From Ruminococcus sp. (GTDB lineage: Bacteria; Bacillota; Clostridia; Oscillospirales; Acutalibacteraceae): a DNA stretch of 52,789 nucleotides. The stretch spans positions 1-52,789 of the forward strand of contig JAFRGI010000026.1 in NCBI GenBank assembly GCA_017433905.1, written 5' to 3'. Positions 15,459 through 24,763 of the stretch are shown one piece after another. The notes under the pieces are model-generated. The model was not told where the DNA came from. It saw only the letters and a program-made list of their open reading frames with translations, and made no database searches. The position numbers were made by a program, and so were the translations under genes. Position 1 is the stretch's first letter, and each line of letters starts with the position of its first letter.

Positions 15459-17003
15459 TCACGGAATAACCGCAACGATAAAATTCTTGTGTGAATAAAT
15501 CTCGCTGGTTTTTTTTTCGGCGGTTTCTTGGAGCGATGCATCCAGTAAATATATTCCCGATTCATCGGGGTTGAATGCATGAAAGTTGGTTGTAAAACGG
15601 TAATTCGAAAAAGAGCGAACACGCTGGAACATCGCGCCAGGATTTTCGTAAACAACTGTATCCAGAAACTCTCCGGGGGGCGTCTGCGTGTAAAAAAGCG
15701 TGTATATATACGGCATATTGGAGGTCACAATGTTGACGGTTTTGTTCCCGGAGGATAATTCCGTTGTTTTTTTCAGCGCTTCTTCAAATCCATCGCAAAA
15801 TTCCTTGCCGATATACTCGCGGTAATCACTTCCGAAATAGCGGAAGCTGAAACCCGTAAGGCAAATCGTATAACTGACGAAAATCAGCGCAAATGAACAC
15901 TTGTTTTTGATCACGCCTCCCAAACCGACGGAGGTCAGCAAAATCAGCGGCATATATATCGCATTGACGCGGTTGATGTTCGGAGCGTTATAATAACAGA
16001 AGAGCAAAACGGAGCAAATCAAAGCCAATAATACGATAAAATCAAACTCCATCCGCTTTTTGACGGCACGTACGATGCCTGCCATCAAAAACGGCAGAGA
16101 AATGACATAGTAGCAACCATAGAACTGAAACGCGTTACGCTCCGTGTTATCCGTCTGCCAAAGGACAAAGTGATACAGATTCTTGAAGAAGTCAAAGAAG
16201 GTCGCGCCGTTCTGTACCTGAATACGATTGCCGTACAGACGCGGAATAGACATCGCGCCGATTTGCAGCCCCTCCAGCTCAAACACATTGATATATACAA
16301 AAAGATAAATCGGCACAGAAATCACAACATAAACCAACGCTCCAACAATCAGAGTTTTTACCGGAACCAGTTTTTTCACAACACAATATACGAAACATGC
16401 AAGCGCAAACAGCGTCACAACAAGGTATGCCGAACCGTAGGAATAGAGCGAAAGCGCGAGAATGACCGCTGCCGGATAAAAAAATCTTTTGTTCTTTGTC
16501 GAACGGAACAGCACCCATATAGACAGCATAAGCATCGCCGGGAACAGATTGGACTCCAAACCCCAGCGCGCAAGCATGACATTCCACGGCGCAGCAGCTG
16601 TGAGAGCCATGCCGATAAACGCTGTGCGCTTGTCGACCGCCTGTTTCAGGGTTGAATAAACCGCCAAAACCGTCAGCAGTGAGAAAATCAGATTGACGAT
16701 GCGAACAGAAAAGACGTTCAGTCCAAACAGTGCGATAAACGGCATCGAAAAATATGCATACAGAGCATTTTGACCGCTGCCCCATGCCATCAAATGAACC
16801 GGGAACGAGAAACCGTTACGGTCGATGTTATCGTTCATCAGCGCCCATGCATCATATCCGACAGAGGCTTCGTCCTGATTCAGTCCCGCCGGATGGCTCC
16901 CAAACATAATCACACGCAAAAGAACCGCAACCAGAAAAATGACTGCAAACAAAATATGCTCTCTGTTTCGGTCATTCAAAAAACGTTGACTTAATCTCAC
17001 CAT
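15459..17003 (-). CDS. GT39-like membrane glycosyltransferase
   Basis: A 514-residue integral membrane protein with about ten or more TM helices and a C-terminal extracytoplasmic domain of about 140 residues. The first loop carries GLNQDEASVGYDAW, whose Asp-Glu pair matches the catalytic acidic residues of the PMT/ArnT (GT39, GT-C) fold. Such enzymes move a sugar from a polyprenyl-phosphate donor to a protein or glycan outside the membrane; the substrate here is unknown. ATG at 17003 has AGGTGAGG upstream; a GTG at 17015 is possible. Monocistronic, ending at a strong terminator. Beside a large secreted protein it could glycosylate surface proteins; that is a guess. Confidence 0.75.
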   Translation of the reverse strand: MVRLSQRFLNDRNREHILFAVIFLVAVLLRVIMFGSHPAGLNQDEASVGYDAWALMNDNIDRNGFSFPVHLMAWGSGQNALYAYFSMPFIALFGLNVFSVRIVNLIFSLLTVLAVYSTLKQAVDKRTAFIGMALTAAAPWNVMLARWGLESNLFPAMLMLSIWVLFRSTKNKRFFYPAAVILALSLYSYGSAYLVVTLFALACFVYCVVKKLVPVKTLIVGALVYVVISVPIYLFVYINVFELEGLQIGAMSIPRLYGNRIQVQNGATFFDFFKNLYHFVLWQTDNTERNAFQFYGCYYVISLPFLMAGIVRAVKKRMEFDFIVLLALICSVLLFCYYNAPNINRVNAIYMPLILLTSVGLGGVIKNKCSFALIFVSYTICLTGFSFRYFGSDYREYIGKEFCDGFEEALKKTTELSSGNKTVNIVTSNMPYIYTLFYTQTPPGEFLDTVVYENPGAMFQRVRSFSNYRFTTNFHAFNPDESGIYLLDASLQETAEKKTSEIYSHKNFIVAVIP

Positions 17004-17146
17004 ACTCTTCCTCACCTTTACGATCTATTATTTCTGACATACCGGCACAAGCAGCCGCCTCTGTTTCATTTCATATTCGCTGAAACCAACCATTTTAGGA
17101 AACAGCAACGAATCCCGGGCGATAATGAACCCCATCCGCGCGAACC

Positions 17147-17917
17147 TTATGCGTCAAGATCGCCGCCCATATTTTTAATCGAATCAATCGTAATCTTGCA
17201 GCCCGGCTTGACATGCTGCATAACGAATTTCATGATGTTCTCGGGACCGCCTACACAGCCGCCCGTGTAGGTGCGGTTGATGCGGAAGCAGTGGAAGAAA
17301 AACGCAAAACCTTTCTCCTTCTCACATTCCGCATTGTAACCCATATTCAGAACATATTGATAGGCGTAATCGTATTCGGAAATATGCTCGCTATTTTCGG
17401 TGTCGAGTTCAGGAACGTCTTTGATATGGACAAGCTCGTTAAAGTTATGCTTGTCATCTCCCGACCAATAGTAGTTTTCATCCACCTTGGTATATTCCAT
17501 CTGACAGCCGGGGTCGTCTGCCAAGCCAAACGCCTTGTCAATCGTGAAGGTTCCCACAGGCGTGTAGGAATCGTTGATGTTCGCGTTGCCCAAACCGTCC
17601 TTTCCGATAAAGCCGGGTGTAGCGATGATCTGCTCCCATTCGCTATCTGCGTTTTTTTCGTGCATCGTGACATAAGCGGTCGTTTTGTCGACGCCGGCGA
17701 CAACGATCAGCTGCTCGGCTTCCTTTGCCGCCTCCAGCTTTGTTACCCATTCGGGAGATTTGCGCACCTCCTGCTTCGTGAAATACAAACCCGAGGAAGT
17801 AACCTGTGCGGCGTCGGATTTGTTTTCGGTTTTTGTTTGAGCACATCCGGCAAACGCACCGAATGCGGTCATAAGCGCTAAAGAAATCGCCGTCCATTTT
17901 ATTGCTTTACTTTTCAT
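17147..17917 (-). CDS. L,D-transpeptidase-family lipoprotein
   Basis: A 256-residue exported protein with a signal ending in the lipobox-like FAGC (Cys25), then a YkuD-like domain. The catalytic region is FFHCFRINRTYTGGCVGGPE with His209 and Cys221. It departs from the canonical SHGC motif but fits the TYTGGCV branch common in Clostridia. Known family role: forming or editing 3-3 peptidoglycan cross-links or attaching proteins to the wall. It follows tcdA by 12 bp and may be co-transcribed with it. Confidence 0.75.
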   Translation of the reverse strand: MKSKAIKWTAISLALMTAFGAFAGCAQTKTENKSDAAQVTSSGLYFTKQEVRKSPEWVTKLEAAKEAEQLIVVAGVDKTTAYVTMHEKNADSEWEQIIATPGFIGKDGLGNANINDSYTPVGTFTIDKAFGLADDPGCQMEYTKVDENYYWSGDDKHNFNELVHIKDVPELDTENSEHISEYDYAYQYVLNMGYNAECEKEKGFAFFFHCFRINRTYTGGCVGGPENIMKFVMQHVKPGCKITIDSIKNMGGDLDA

Positions 17918-17929
17918 ACCAATGCTCCT

Positions 17930-18646
17930 TCATATCTTCATGCCGCACAATTCCCTGATGACCTCGCCGGCAATAATCAGCCCGACAACCGAAGGCACAA
18001 AAGCGTTTGACGCGGGGATATCGCGGCGCTGCGCATGTGGTTCCGATGACGGAACTGCCGGTCTTTTTGCCTTCTCCTTGGAATACACAACCTTTAGTTT
18101 TGAAATACCGCGTTTGCGGCATTCCAACCGCATCACACGCGCCAACGGGCAAACGGAAGTTTGGCTGATATCCGCCACCTCGAAAGCCGTCGGATCGAGC
18201 TTATTGCCGGCGCCCATCGCACTGATGAGCGGCGCACCTGCCTCCTGCGCCTGCTGTGCCAGCGCAAGCTTACCGCTGACTGTATCAATTGCATCCACAA
18301 TGTAATCGTACTGCGCAAAATCAAACTGCGCAGCTGTTTCAGGCAGATAAAAGGTGCGGTATGTCCTGATCTCACAGTCCGGGTTGATATCGCGGACGCG
18401 CGCCGCTGCCGCGTCGACCTTATATTGTCCGAGGGTGCTGTGCAACGCGATAATTTGGCGGTTAAGGTTGGTCAGGCTGACCGTATCGTTATCAATCAGA
18501 TCCAGCTGTCCCACACCGGAGCGCGCCAGCGCCTCTACAGTATATCCTCCGACGCCCCCGACGCCGAACACGGCAACGCGTGCACAGCGCAGACGTTCCA
18601 TCGCTTTCCCGCCGACAAGCATCTCTGTTCTTTCAAATGGATTCAT
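17930..18646 (-). CDS. tcdA: tRNA threonylcarbamoyladenosine dehydratase
   Basis: A 238-residue ThiF/MoeB-type E1-like enzyme. The nucleotide site is GVGGVGGYTVEAL (about 28-40), followed by DNDTVSLTNLNRQ and VDAIDTV. TcdA cyclises the t6A37 base of tRNA to ct6A using ATP. ATG at 18646 has GGAG eight bases upstream, lying in the end of the regulator gene. A GTG at 18655 would overlap the regulator stop (GTGA). Likely co-transcribed from the regulator promoter. Confidence 0.88.
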   Translation of the reverse strand: MNPFERTEMLVGGKAMERLRCARVAVFGVGGVGGYTVEALARSGVGQLDLIDNDTVSLTNLNRQIIALHSTLGQYKVDAAAARVRDINPDCEIRTYRTFYLPETAAQFDFAQYDYIVDAIDTVSGKLALAQQAQEAGAPLISAMGAGNKLDPTAFEVADISQTSVCPLARVMRLECRKRGISKLKVVYSKEKAKRPAVPSSEPHAQRRDIPASNAFVPSVVGLIIAGEVIRELCGMKI

Positions 18647-18651
18647 CGCAT

Positions 18652-19356
18652 TCACTCCGATACAAAACTGTTGAGACGGTCATAGTCGGGAATCCGAAAA
18701 CCGCTTCTGCCGACTTTTTCAATCAAACCGTCGCCGACCAATCTTCGGATATTGCGGCTGACAGTTTCCGCGCGCAGCCCCACACTGCCGGCTATATCGT
18801 CCAGGTGCAGGGTAATGTAGGGCTCGTCGCTGCGCTTTTCGCGGTAAAGCAAAAACGCCGCGACACGCCTGACCGGCTCGCCGAGAGACAGGATGCGGCT
18901 GCGCTCATTAGCGTCATGAAGCTTGTTGCTGAGCATATGAATCACCTTGATAGCAACCTTTGGATCGCTGATCGCCTGCTCTACGTCTGTACGGCGAATA
19001 TAACGGCAGTGGGTGGTCGTCAGACAGACCGCAGAATACGGATAGCGCTGCCCGGCAGAAAACACGCCCTCCCAGATGGTATCATTATCGGAAAAAATAC
19101 CAATAATATTTTCACGTCCGTCGACCTCGTACGCACTGAGCTTAACCTGTCCCTGCTGAATAATCACAATAGCGTCCGTGCTGTCGCCTTCATGAAACAC
19201 AAAATCTCCGCGCCGCAGGGATTTGTAGACGGAATGCCGCAGCATATCAATTTGCTTTTCTTCGGGCAAACCGTAGAGAAACGCAATATCCTTGATACAC
19301 CTGTCCCTGCAATCCTCGCATGAATGGAACTTTTGACAGTTTGGATTAAATTTCAT
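18652..19356 (-). CDS. FNR-like Crp-family regulator with N-terminal cysteines
   Basis: A 234-residue protein with Cys7, Cys13, Cys16 and Cys20 (NCQKFHSCEDCRDRC), a cNMP-binding-like beta barrel (about 45-140), and a C-terminal winged helix with recognition segment VGLRAETVSRNIRRL. Four N-terminal cysteines suggest an Fe-S cluster sensing oxygen or redox, as in FNR; the ligand is inferred. The E--SR type recognition helix (RAETVSRNI) fits a TTGAT half-site. A perfect TTGAT-N4-ATCAA site occurs upstream of pflA, 4.3 kb away. It is divergent from the amidohydrolase gene, with back-to-back promoters. Confidence 0.82.
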   Translation of the reverse strand: MKFNPNCQKFHSCEDCRDRCIKDIAFLYGLPEEKQIDMLRHSVYKSLRRGDFVFHEGDSTDAIVIIQQGQVKLSAYEVDGRENIIGIFSDNDTIWEGVFSAGQRYPYSAVCLTTTHCRYIRRTDVEQAISDPKVAIKVIHMLSNKLHDANERSRILSLGEPVRRVAAFLLYREKRSDEPYITLHLDDIAGSVGLRAETVSRNIRRLVGDGLIEKVGRSGFRIPDYDRLNSFVSE

Positions 19357-19387
19357 GCATGTCCCTCCGTTTTCCTCTGTACAGCTT

Positions 19388-19416
19388 ATTATACCCTATT
19401 TTGATACCGGTGTAAA
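19388..19416 (-). promoter_or_regulatory. Promoter of the FNR-like regulator gene
   Basis: Minus strand: -35 TTTACA (19411-19416), 17-bp spacer, -10 TATAAT (19388-19393), 32 bp before the start codon. Confidence 0.75.
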
Positions 19417-19419
19417 GAC

Positions 19420-19448
19420 TTGTGCGACAGGTAACAGGATGGTATAAT
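19420..19448 (+). promoter_or_regulatory. Promoter of the amidohydrolase gene
   Basis: Plus strand: -35 TTGTGC (19420-19425), 17-bp spacer, -10 TATAAT (19443-19448), divergent from the regulator promoter with only four bases between the two -35 boxes, so the two may interfere. Confidence 0.7.
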
Positions 19449-19483
19449 AATGAAAACAAAAAACTGTCCCGGAGGTATGAACC

Positions 19484-20287
19484 ATGGTGATTGATTTTCA
19501 CACGCACACTTTTCCCGATTCTATCGCAGAGCGCACCGTCGCCGGTCTGGCAGCGTGCGGCGGTCTGCCGCCGTACACGGACGGCAAAAAAAGCTCTCTG
19601 CTCGCATCCATGAAAAAAAGCGGCGTGCATATCAGCGTCACGCTGCCCGTTGCGACACATACAAAGCAAGAGCACACCATCAACACGCTGTCGGCTCAAT
19701 GGAACGGCAAAGACAACCTCTATTACGCGGGAGCCATTCATCCCGACTGCGAAAATGTCTGCGACACTCTGGATTTTATCAAAGAGAACGGATTGTTCGG
19801 CATTAAAATCCATCCGGATTATCAGGGCGCTCATTTGGACGATCCGCGCTATATCCGCATTCTGCGCGAGGCGGCGAAACGGGATCTGTACGTCGTCACA
19901 CACGCAGGCATTGACGTTGCCTTTCGCGATCACGTACACTGCACGCCCGAAATGATCCTGCGCGTCCTTCGACAACTGGACGGCGCATTGGACCACAAAC
20001 TCATCCTCGCGCATATGGGCAGCTACGAAATGCCCGATACCGTGCTGGAACAACTCTGCGGTCTGCCTGTCTACATGGATACCGCCGCCGTACTCGACCT
20101 CTACCCCGAAAAATGCGTCTCTATCATCCGCAGACACGGCGCAGACAAAATTTTGTTTGCCACCGATTCGCCGTGGAAGGATCAGGGCGCGTATATCCGA
20201 CTGCTCCGCTCTCTGCCGCTGCACACAGAAGAAAAAGAAAGTATCCTGCATGCAAACGCAGAAAAAATACTTTGTATTTCCGGGTAA
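19484..20287 (+). CDS. Amidohydrolase-family metal-dependent hydrolase
   Basis: A 267-residue TIM-barrel hydrolase of the amidohydrolase_2 type. The metal ligands are visible as DFHTHTFPD at the start, then KIHPDYQG, VTHAG, LAHMGS and the final ATDSPW. The substrate cannot be told from sequence; relatives include decarboxylases and lactonases. GGAGG lies eight bases before the ATG at 19484, favoured over an earlier out-of-frame ATG. The gene stands alone and ends at a bidirectional terminator. Confidence 0.8.
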   Translation: MVIDFHTHTFPDSIAERTVAGLAACGGLPPYTDGKKSSLLASMKKSGVHISVTLPVATHTKQEHTINTLSAQWNGKDNLYYAGAIHPDCENVCDTLDFIKENGLFGIKIHPDYQGAHLDDPRYIRILREAAKRDLYVVTHAGIDVAFRDHVHCTPEMILRVLRQLDGALDHKLILAHMGSYEMPDTVLEQLCGLPVYMDTAAVLDLYPEKCVSIIRRHGADKILFATDSPWKDQGAYIRLLRSLPLHTEEKESILHANAEKILCISG

Positions 20288-20350
20288 CCGGCGCGGCACA
20301 CCGCCGAAAACCGACGTCTCGCATCCCCGGCTGCACATATTCCCCAAACA

Positions 20351-20390
20351 ACAAAACCTCCCTCAAAAATCGCTTGAAGGGAGGTTTTGT
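20351..20390. terminator. Bidirectional terminator between amidohydrolase and pflB
   Basis: A 13-bp perfect stem ACAAAACCTCCCT (20351-20363) with AGGGAGGTTTTGT (20378-20390). Runs of T or A at both ends suit convergent genes. Confidence 0.85.
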
Positions 20391-20477
20391 TGTATCCGTA
20401 TCCGCTCACACCAGCCGCTGATGCAGCATATCCGTTTTAGAAATGAGTATCAGACAGGGAGCGCTCCGCCGTTTGTT

Positions 20478-22766
20478 TTACATGGTTTTGTGCTCTGTTC
20501 TGGCAATAACATCGAGTTGTTGTTCTCTTGTGAGGTCAATGAACTTCACCGCGTAGCCGGAAACTCGAATGGTAAAATTGGCATACTCGGGTTTTTCGGG
20601 ATGCTCCATGCAATCACGCAGCTTCTCCACGCCGAACACATTTACATTGAGGTGATGCGCACCCTGATCAAAGTAACCGTCAAGAATATGACGGAGATTG
20701 TCCCGGCGTTCCTCAAAGGTATGACCCAGCGCATCGGGACTGATTGTCTGCGTATTGGAAATACCGTCGAGCGCATATTCATAGGGCAGCTTCGCAACAG
20801 AATTCAGCGATGCGAGAAGCCCGTTCTTTTCCGCGCCGTAAGAGGGATTGGCACCGGGCGCAAACGGCGCATGTGCTTTTCTGCCGTCGGGCGTCGCGCC
20901 TGTTGCCTTGCCGTACACCACATTGGAGGTGATCGTCAGGATGGATGTGGTCGGCTCGGAGTCGCGGTAGGTACGGTGTTCTCTGACCTTTTTCATAAAT
21001 GCCTTGAGCAGCCATATCGCAATCGAATCCGCGCGCTCATCATCGTTGCCGTAGCGCGGAAAATCACCCTCAATCTCATAGTCCGTGATCAAACCCTTTT
21101 CGTTGCGGATCGGTTTGACCCTGGCGTATTTAATCGCACAGAGCGAATCGACAACGTGCGAGAATCCCGCAATACCCGTGGCAAAGGTGCGACGCGTATA
21201 GGTATCAATCAGCGCCATCTCCGCTGCCTCATAGTAATATTTATCGTGCATATAATGGATCAGATTGAGCGTGTTGACGTACAGCTCCACCAACCAACTC
21301 ATCATCTCGTTAAACTTATGTATCACCTCATCGTATTCCAGATAATCTGAGGTGATCGGTGAGATTTCAGGACCGACCTGCTCACCCGACGCGACGTCGA
21401 CACCGCCGTTGAGGGCATAGATCAGACATTTTGCCAGATTGGCGCGTGCGCCGAAGAACTGGATCTCTTTACCTGTCTGGGTTGCGGAAACACAACAGCA
21501 GATGCTATAGTCATCTCCCCAGACAGGACGCATGACACCGTCGTTCTCGTACTGAATGGACGAGGTGTTGACCGAAATTTTAGCAGCGTACTTCTTAAAG
21601 GTCTCGGGCAACCTCGACGACCACAGCACGGTCAGATTCGGCTCCGGTGCGGGACCCATGTTTTCAAGTGTATGGAGAAAACGGAAGTCATTCTTGGTGA
21701 CCATATGTCTGCCGTCCATGCCGATTCCCGCTATTTCGAGCGTGACCCAGACAGGATCGCCCGAAAACAGCTCGTTATAGGAAGGAATACGCGCAAACTT
21801 GACCATGCGGAATTTGAGCACCAGATGATCAATCAGCTCCTGCGCTTCGCGCTCGGTCAGGGTTCCTTCATCAAGATCGCGCTGGATGTAAATATCAAGG
21901 AAAGTTGAAATCCTGCCCACGCTCATTGCCGCGCCGTTCTGAGTTTTAATTGCAGCGAGATAACCGAAATAAAGCCACTGAACAGCCTCCTTGGCATTCT
22001 GCGCAGGCGCGGAAATATCGTAACCATAGATTTCCGCCATCTTTTTCATACCTTTAAGCGCACGAATTTGCTCGGCGATTTCCTCGCGCAGACGCACGTT
22101 TTCCTCGCTCATGTTTCTGCCGCCGCAATAGAACAAATCCTTTTCCTTATAATAAATCAGGAAATCCAAACCATACAGCGCAACGCGGCGGTAGTCGCCG
22201 ACGATACGCCCCCTGCCGTATGTATCGGGCAAGCCGGTAATGACGTGACTGTGACGCGCACGCTTCATCTCGGGCGTATAGGCGTCAAACACCGCCTGGT
22301 TATGGGTTTTGTGATAATCGGTAAAAATTTTAACCAGATTTTCATTAACCTGATAGCCGTAAGTAGACGCCGCCTGCGCCGCCATCTTGATACCACCGTA
22401 GGGCATAAAAGCACGCTTGAGAGGCTTGTCTGTCTGCAAACCGACAATCTGTTCCAAATCCTTCATACTTTCGTCGATGTATCCCGGTCCATAGGCGGTC
22501 AGTGTGGACACTACTTCGGTTTCGCATTCGAGCACTCCGCCTTTGGCGCGCTCCTCACGCTGCAGTTCCTGCAATTTGTTCCAAAGCTCATCGGTCGCCT
22601 CTGTGGGTGGTTCCAAAAAGCTTTCATCTTCGTCGTACATCGTGTAGTTATTTTGGATAAAGTCACGGACGTTGACATCCTCGCACCACTTTCGGCCTGT
22701 GAAGCCGCGCCATGCGTACTTCATTTGCTCTGTGACAGCGTATGCTTCTCCTGTTTCAAAGGTCAT
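20478..22766 (-). CDS. pflB: Pyruvate formate-lyase (formate C-acetyltransferase)
   Basis: A 762-residue glycyl radical enzyme converting pyruvate and CoA to acetyl-CoA and formate. The catalytic cysteines lie in SICCCVS (Cys423-425; the usual pair plus a third Cys where E. coli has Ala). The radical Gly is Gly737 in RVSGYAV. Length matches the family. It follows its activase by 135 bp, the reverse of the usual pflB-pflA order, with a stable hairpin between them. Probably under FNR-type control from the promoter upstream of pflA. Confidence 0.96.
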   Translation of the reverse strand: MTFETGEAYAVTEQMKYAWRGFTGRKWCEDVNVRDFIQNNYTMYDEDESFLEPPTEATDELWNKLQELQREERAKGGVLECETEVVSTLTAYGPGYIDESMKDLEQIVGLQTDKPLKRAFMPYGGIKMAAQAASTYGYQVNENLVKIFTDYHKTHNQAVFDAYTPEMKRARHSHVITGLPDTYGRGRIVGDYRRVALYGLDFLIYYKEKDLFYCGGRNMSEENVRLREEIAEQIRALKGMKKMAEIYGYDISAPAQNAKEAVQWLYFGYLAAIKTQNGAAMSVGRISTFLDIYIQRDLDEGTLTEREAQELIDHLVLKFRMVKFARIPSYNELFSGDPVWVTLEIAGIGMDGRHMVTKNDFRFLHTLENMGPAPEPNLTVLWSSRLPETFKKYAAKISVNTSSIQYENDGVMRPVWGDDYSICCCVSATQTGKEIQFFGARANLAKCLIYALNGGVDVASGEQVGPEISPITSDYLEYDEVIHKFNEMMSWLVELYVNTLNLIHYMHDKYYYEAAEMALIDTYTRRTFATGIAGFSHVVDSLCAIKYARVKPIRNEKGLITDYEIEGDFPRYGNDDERADSIAIWLLKAFMKKVREHRTYRDSEPTTSILTITSNVVYGKATGATPDGRKAHAPFAPGANPSYGAEKNGLLASLNSVAKLPYEYALDGISNTQTISPDALGHTFEERRDNLRHILDGYFDQGAHHLNVNVFGVEKLRDCMEHPEKPEYANFTIRVSGYAVKFIDLTREQQLDVIARTEHKTM

Positions 22767-22822
22767 CTTCCATCTCTCTCCTTTATACCAATTCGTTAAG
22801 GCAATACCGCACCGTTATTGTG

Positions 22823-22861
22823 TGCCTTCATGCCGTCAGCTTATTTGCCGGCATGAAGGCA
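22823..22861 (-). promoter_or_regulatory. Hairpin between pflA and pflB
   Basis: A 13-bp perfect stem TGCCTTCATGCCG (22823-22835) with CGGCATGAAGGCA (22849-22861). No T-run follows on the minus strand, so it is more likely an mRNA-processing or stabilising structure at the pflB 5' end than a terminator. Confidence 0.55.
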
Positions 22862-22901
22862 GCAACCGGACGTACGGCTGCTGACGAAGCAAAGCGCTGT
22901 G

Positions 22902-23639
22902 CTAGCTGCGCGGCGAAGCCTTAAGTATATCGTTTGCGTTTTTCACTCTCTGAGCCGTCGGCGGCTGCGTATCTGCCAGGGTGTAGTGCACACCGAGCTC
23001 GTCCCATTTGTATGCGCCCATATTGTGATACGGAAGCACCTCAATCCGCTCAACGTTGCACAGAGTGTCCATAAACATTCGCAGTCTGTGCAGGGCATTG
23101 TCATCATCCGTCAGCCCGGGCACCAGCACATACCGAATCCAAACAGGCTTTCCGATATCCGACAGAAAGCGAAACATATCCAGAATGTTGCTGTTATCCG
23201 CGCCTGTCAGCACTCTGTGCGCCGCGGAATCTATATGCTTGATATCCGCTAAAAAAAGGTCGCACAGTCCGCACAGCTCCCTAAACGAAGAATAGAACGG
23301 TTCGCTGCGCGTAAAGGGCTGACCGGCGGTATCCACACAAACATGCATACCGCGCCGTTTTGCCTCGCGGAGCAGCTCCACCAGAAATTCTATCTGCAAA
23401 AGCGGTTCACCGCCGCTGACGGTAATTCCTCCGTCGTTCCCCCAATAAGGCCGGCAGCGTTCCGCGCGGTCAAGGATCTCGTCCGGATACATCCGTGTTC
23501 CGCCGTCCGTGCGCCACGTATCTGGGTTGTGACAATACCGGCAGCGCAGACGACAGCCCTGCATAAAGATGACAAACCGTACACCGGGACCATCCACTGA
23601 CCCGAAGCTTTCCAAAGAATGGACTCTACCCTGTCGCAT
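22902..23639 (-). CDS. pflA: Pyruvate formate-lyase activating enzyme
   Basis: A 245-residue radical SAM enzyme with the cluster motif CRLRCRYC (CxxxCxxC) in FMQGCRLRCRYCHNPDTW, a GGITVSGGEPL SAM-binding segment, and SVDGPGVR before it. It abstracts hydrogen from the PFL glycine to form the radical. ATG at 23639 with GGAGG seven bases upstream is chosen over a longer frame, because the predicted start point lies only 27 bases upstream. It is the first gene of the pflA-pflB operon. Confidence 0.93.
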   Translation of the reverse strand: MRQGRVHSLESFGSVDGPGVRFVIFMQGCRLRCRYCHNPDTWRTDGGTRMYPDEILDRAERCRPYWGNDGGITVSGGEPLLQIEFLVELLREAKRRGMHVCVDTAGQPFTRSEPFYSSFRELCGLCDLFLADIKHIDSAAHRVLTGADNSNILDMFRFLSDIGKPVWIRYVLVPGLTDDDNALHRLRMFMDTLCNVERIEVLPYHNMGAYKWDELGVHYTLADTQPPTAQRVKNANDILKASPRS

Positions 23640-23672
23640 ACACAGCCTCCCCGACGTTCTTTCTACAGTTTT

Positions 23673-23714
23673 AGTATAACAACCCAATCGTAATCCAACA
23701 TTGATTTAAATCAA
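23673..23714 (-). promoter_or_regulatory. pflA promoter with FNR-type box
   Basis: A perfect palindrome TTGATTTAAATCAA (23701-23714) fits TTGAT-N4-ATCAA. On the minus strand TATACT (23673-23678) is a good -10, giving a predicted start at 23666. The box centre then falls at -41.5, the classical class II activator position. The -35 is poor (ATGTTG), as expected for an activator-dependent promoter. Confidence 0.75.
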
Positions 23715-23747
23715 TTAAGGCTCTGTTTTCAAATTATCGGCAACTTA

Positions 23748-23776
23748 TTGAAAAGCACGCTGAAATACGGTATAAT
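23748..23776 (+). promoter_or_regulatory. Promoter of the PHP phosphatase gene
   Basis: Plus strand: -35 TTGAAA (23748-23753), 17-bp spacer, -10 TATAAT (23771-23776); GGAGG precedes the ATG at 23806. Confidence 0.8.
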
Positions 23777-23805
23777 ATAGGCAAATTTCACCATCGGAGG
23801 CTATA

Positions 23806-24600
23806 ATGCGTTACAATCTTCACACGCACACCTTTCGCTGTCACCACGCTTCGGGAGACGACAGGGCGTACATTGAGGCAGCCATTCAGGCAGGCATGCA
23901 TACACTGGGATTCGCCGACCACAGTCCTCAGTTTTTTCCGACAAATCACTACAGCCATTTTCGTATGCGCCCCGAAGCGGCAGCGAAATACGTCGCAAGT
24001 CTGCGCGCACTGAAAGAGGAATACAAAAAGGATATCCGCATTTTAATCGGTTTCGAAACAGAATACTATCCCGCGATTTTTGACGATCTCACGGCGTTTA
24101 TCGCACCGCTGGAATTGGATTATCTGATTATGGGACAGCATTTCCTCCGCAACGAATATGAGGCGCTGCATTGCCGCGCAGACAATCCGTCACGCGAAGA
24201 AGCGGAATTGTATGTACAGCAAACGCTGGAAGGGCTGCAAACAGGCGCCTTCACCTATATTGCTCATCCCGATATTTTCCGACATACAGATCCCGTCTTT
24301 TATCGTGAGCTGATGACAGATTTTTGCCGGCGCCTAAAGTCCATGCGCATACCGGTCGAATACAATATTCTCGGTTACCGCAAGCAGAAATGGTATCCTC
24401 ATCCTGCATTTTGGCAAATTGTCGCTGAAACCGGCAACCACGTTGTGCTCGGCTATGACGCGCATAATCCCGAGGCTCTGCTCGATCGGAAGACCTACGA
24501 TACCTGTCTCGGCTGCCTCAATGCTCTCGGTATCACTCCCATACGTTTCGGAGATATAGTCATCCGCAAGCCAACAGAGAATACAAAGCGCTCCGTATAA
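23806..24600 (+). CDS. hisJ: PHP-family histidinol-phosphatase
   Basis: A 264-residue phosphoesterase of the PHP superfamily, HisJ type. Metal-binding motifs are NLHTHTFRCHH at the start, GFADHSP, FETEY, GQHF, IAHPDIF and GYDAHNPE. It would release phosphate from histidinol phosphate in histidine synthesis. No other his genes are near, so a related phosphatase role is possible. GGAGG lies before the ATG at 23806. It is divergent from pflA and ends near a bidirectional terminator. Confidence 0.78.
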   Translation: MRYNLHTHTFRCHHASGDDRAYIEAAIQAGMHTLGFADHSPQFFPTNHYSHFRMRPEAAAKYVASLRALKEEYKKDIRILIGFETEYYPAIFDDLTAFIAPLELDYLIMGQHFLRNEYEALHCRADNPSREEAELYVQQTLEGLQTGAFTYIAHPDIFRHTDPVFYRELMTDFCRRLKSMRIPVEYNILGYRKQKWYPHPAFWQIVAETGNHVVLGYDAHNPEALLDRKTYDTCLGCLNALGITPIRFGDIVIRKPTENTKRSV

Positions 24601-24720
24601 AACCTGCCCGATTTGGTCTGTACCGCTCTGCGTGATCCCGCTGCCCTTTCTAACGCACATCCTTCTCCGACGTCTTTGCCGAAGGGAGCTCCGTGCCGGA
24701 GATACTTTTCATACATATAC

Positions 24721-24746
24721 AAAAAGGACCGTCACCGGTCCTTTTT
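24721..24746. terminator. Bidirectional terminator
   Basis: AAAAAGGACCG (24721-24731) pairs with CGGTCCTTTTT (24736-24746) around a four-base loop, between the convergent hisJ and lipoprotein genes. Confidence 0.9.
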
Positions 24747-24763
24747 CTGCGTCGCCAATCCTT

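Noticed and set aside
19357..19483. An FNR box in the regulator's own promoter (TTGAT near 19401)
   Set aside because: Only one half-site is present; the other half does not match ATCAA.
20157..21350. A 397-codon plus-strand frame overlapping the amidohydrolase gene and antisense to pflB
   Set aside because: It crosses a terminator and runs antisense through conserved pflB sequence.
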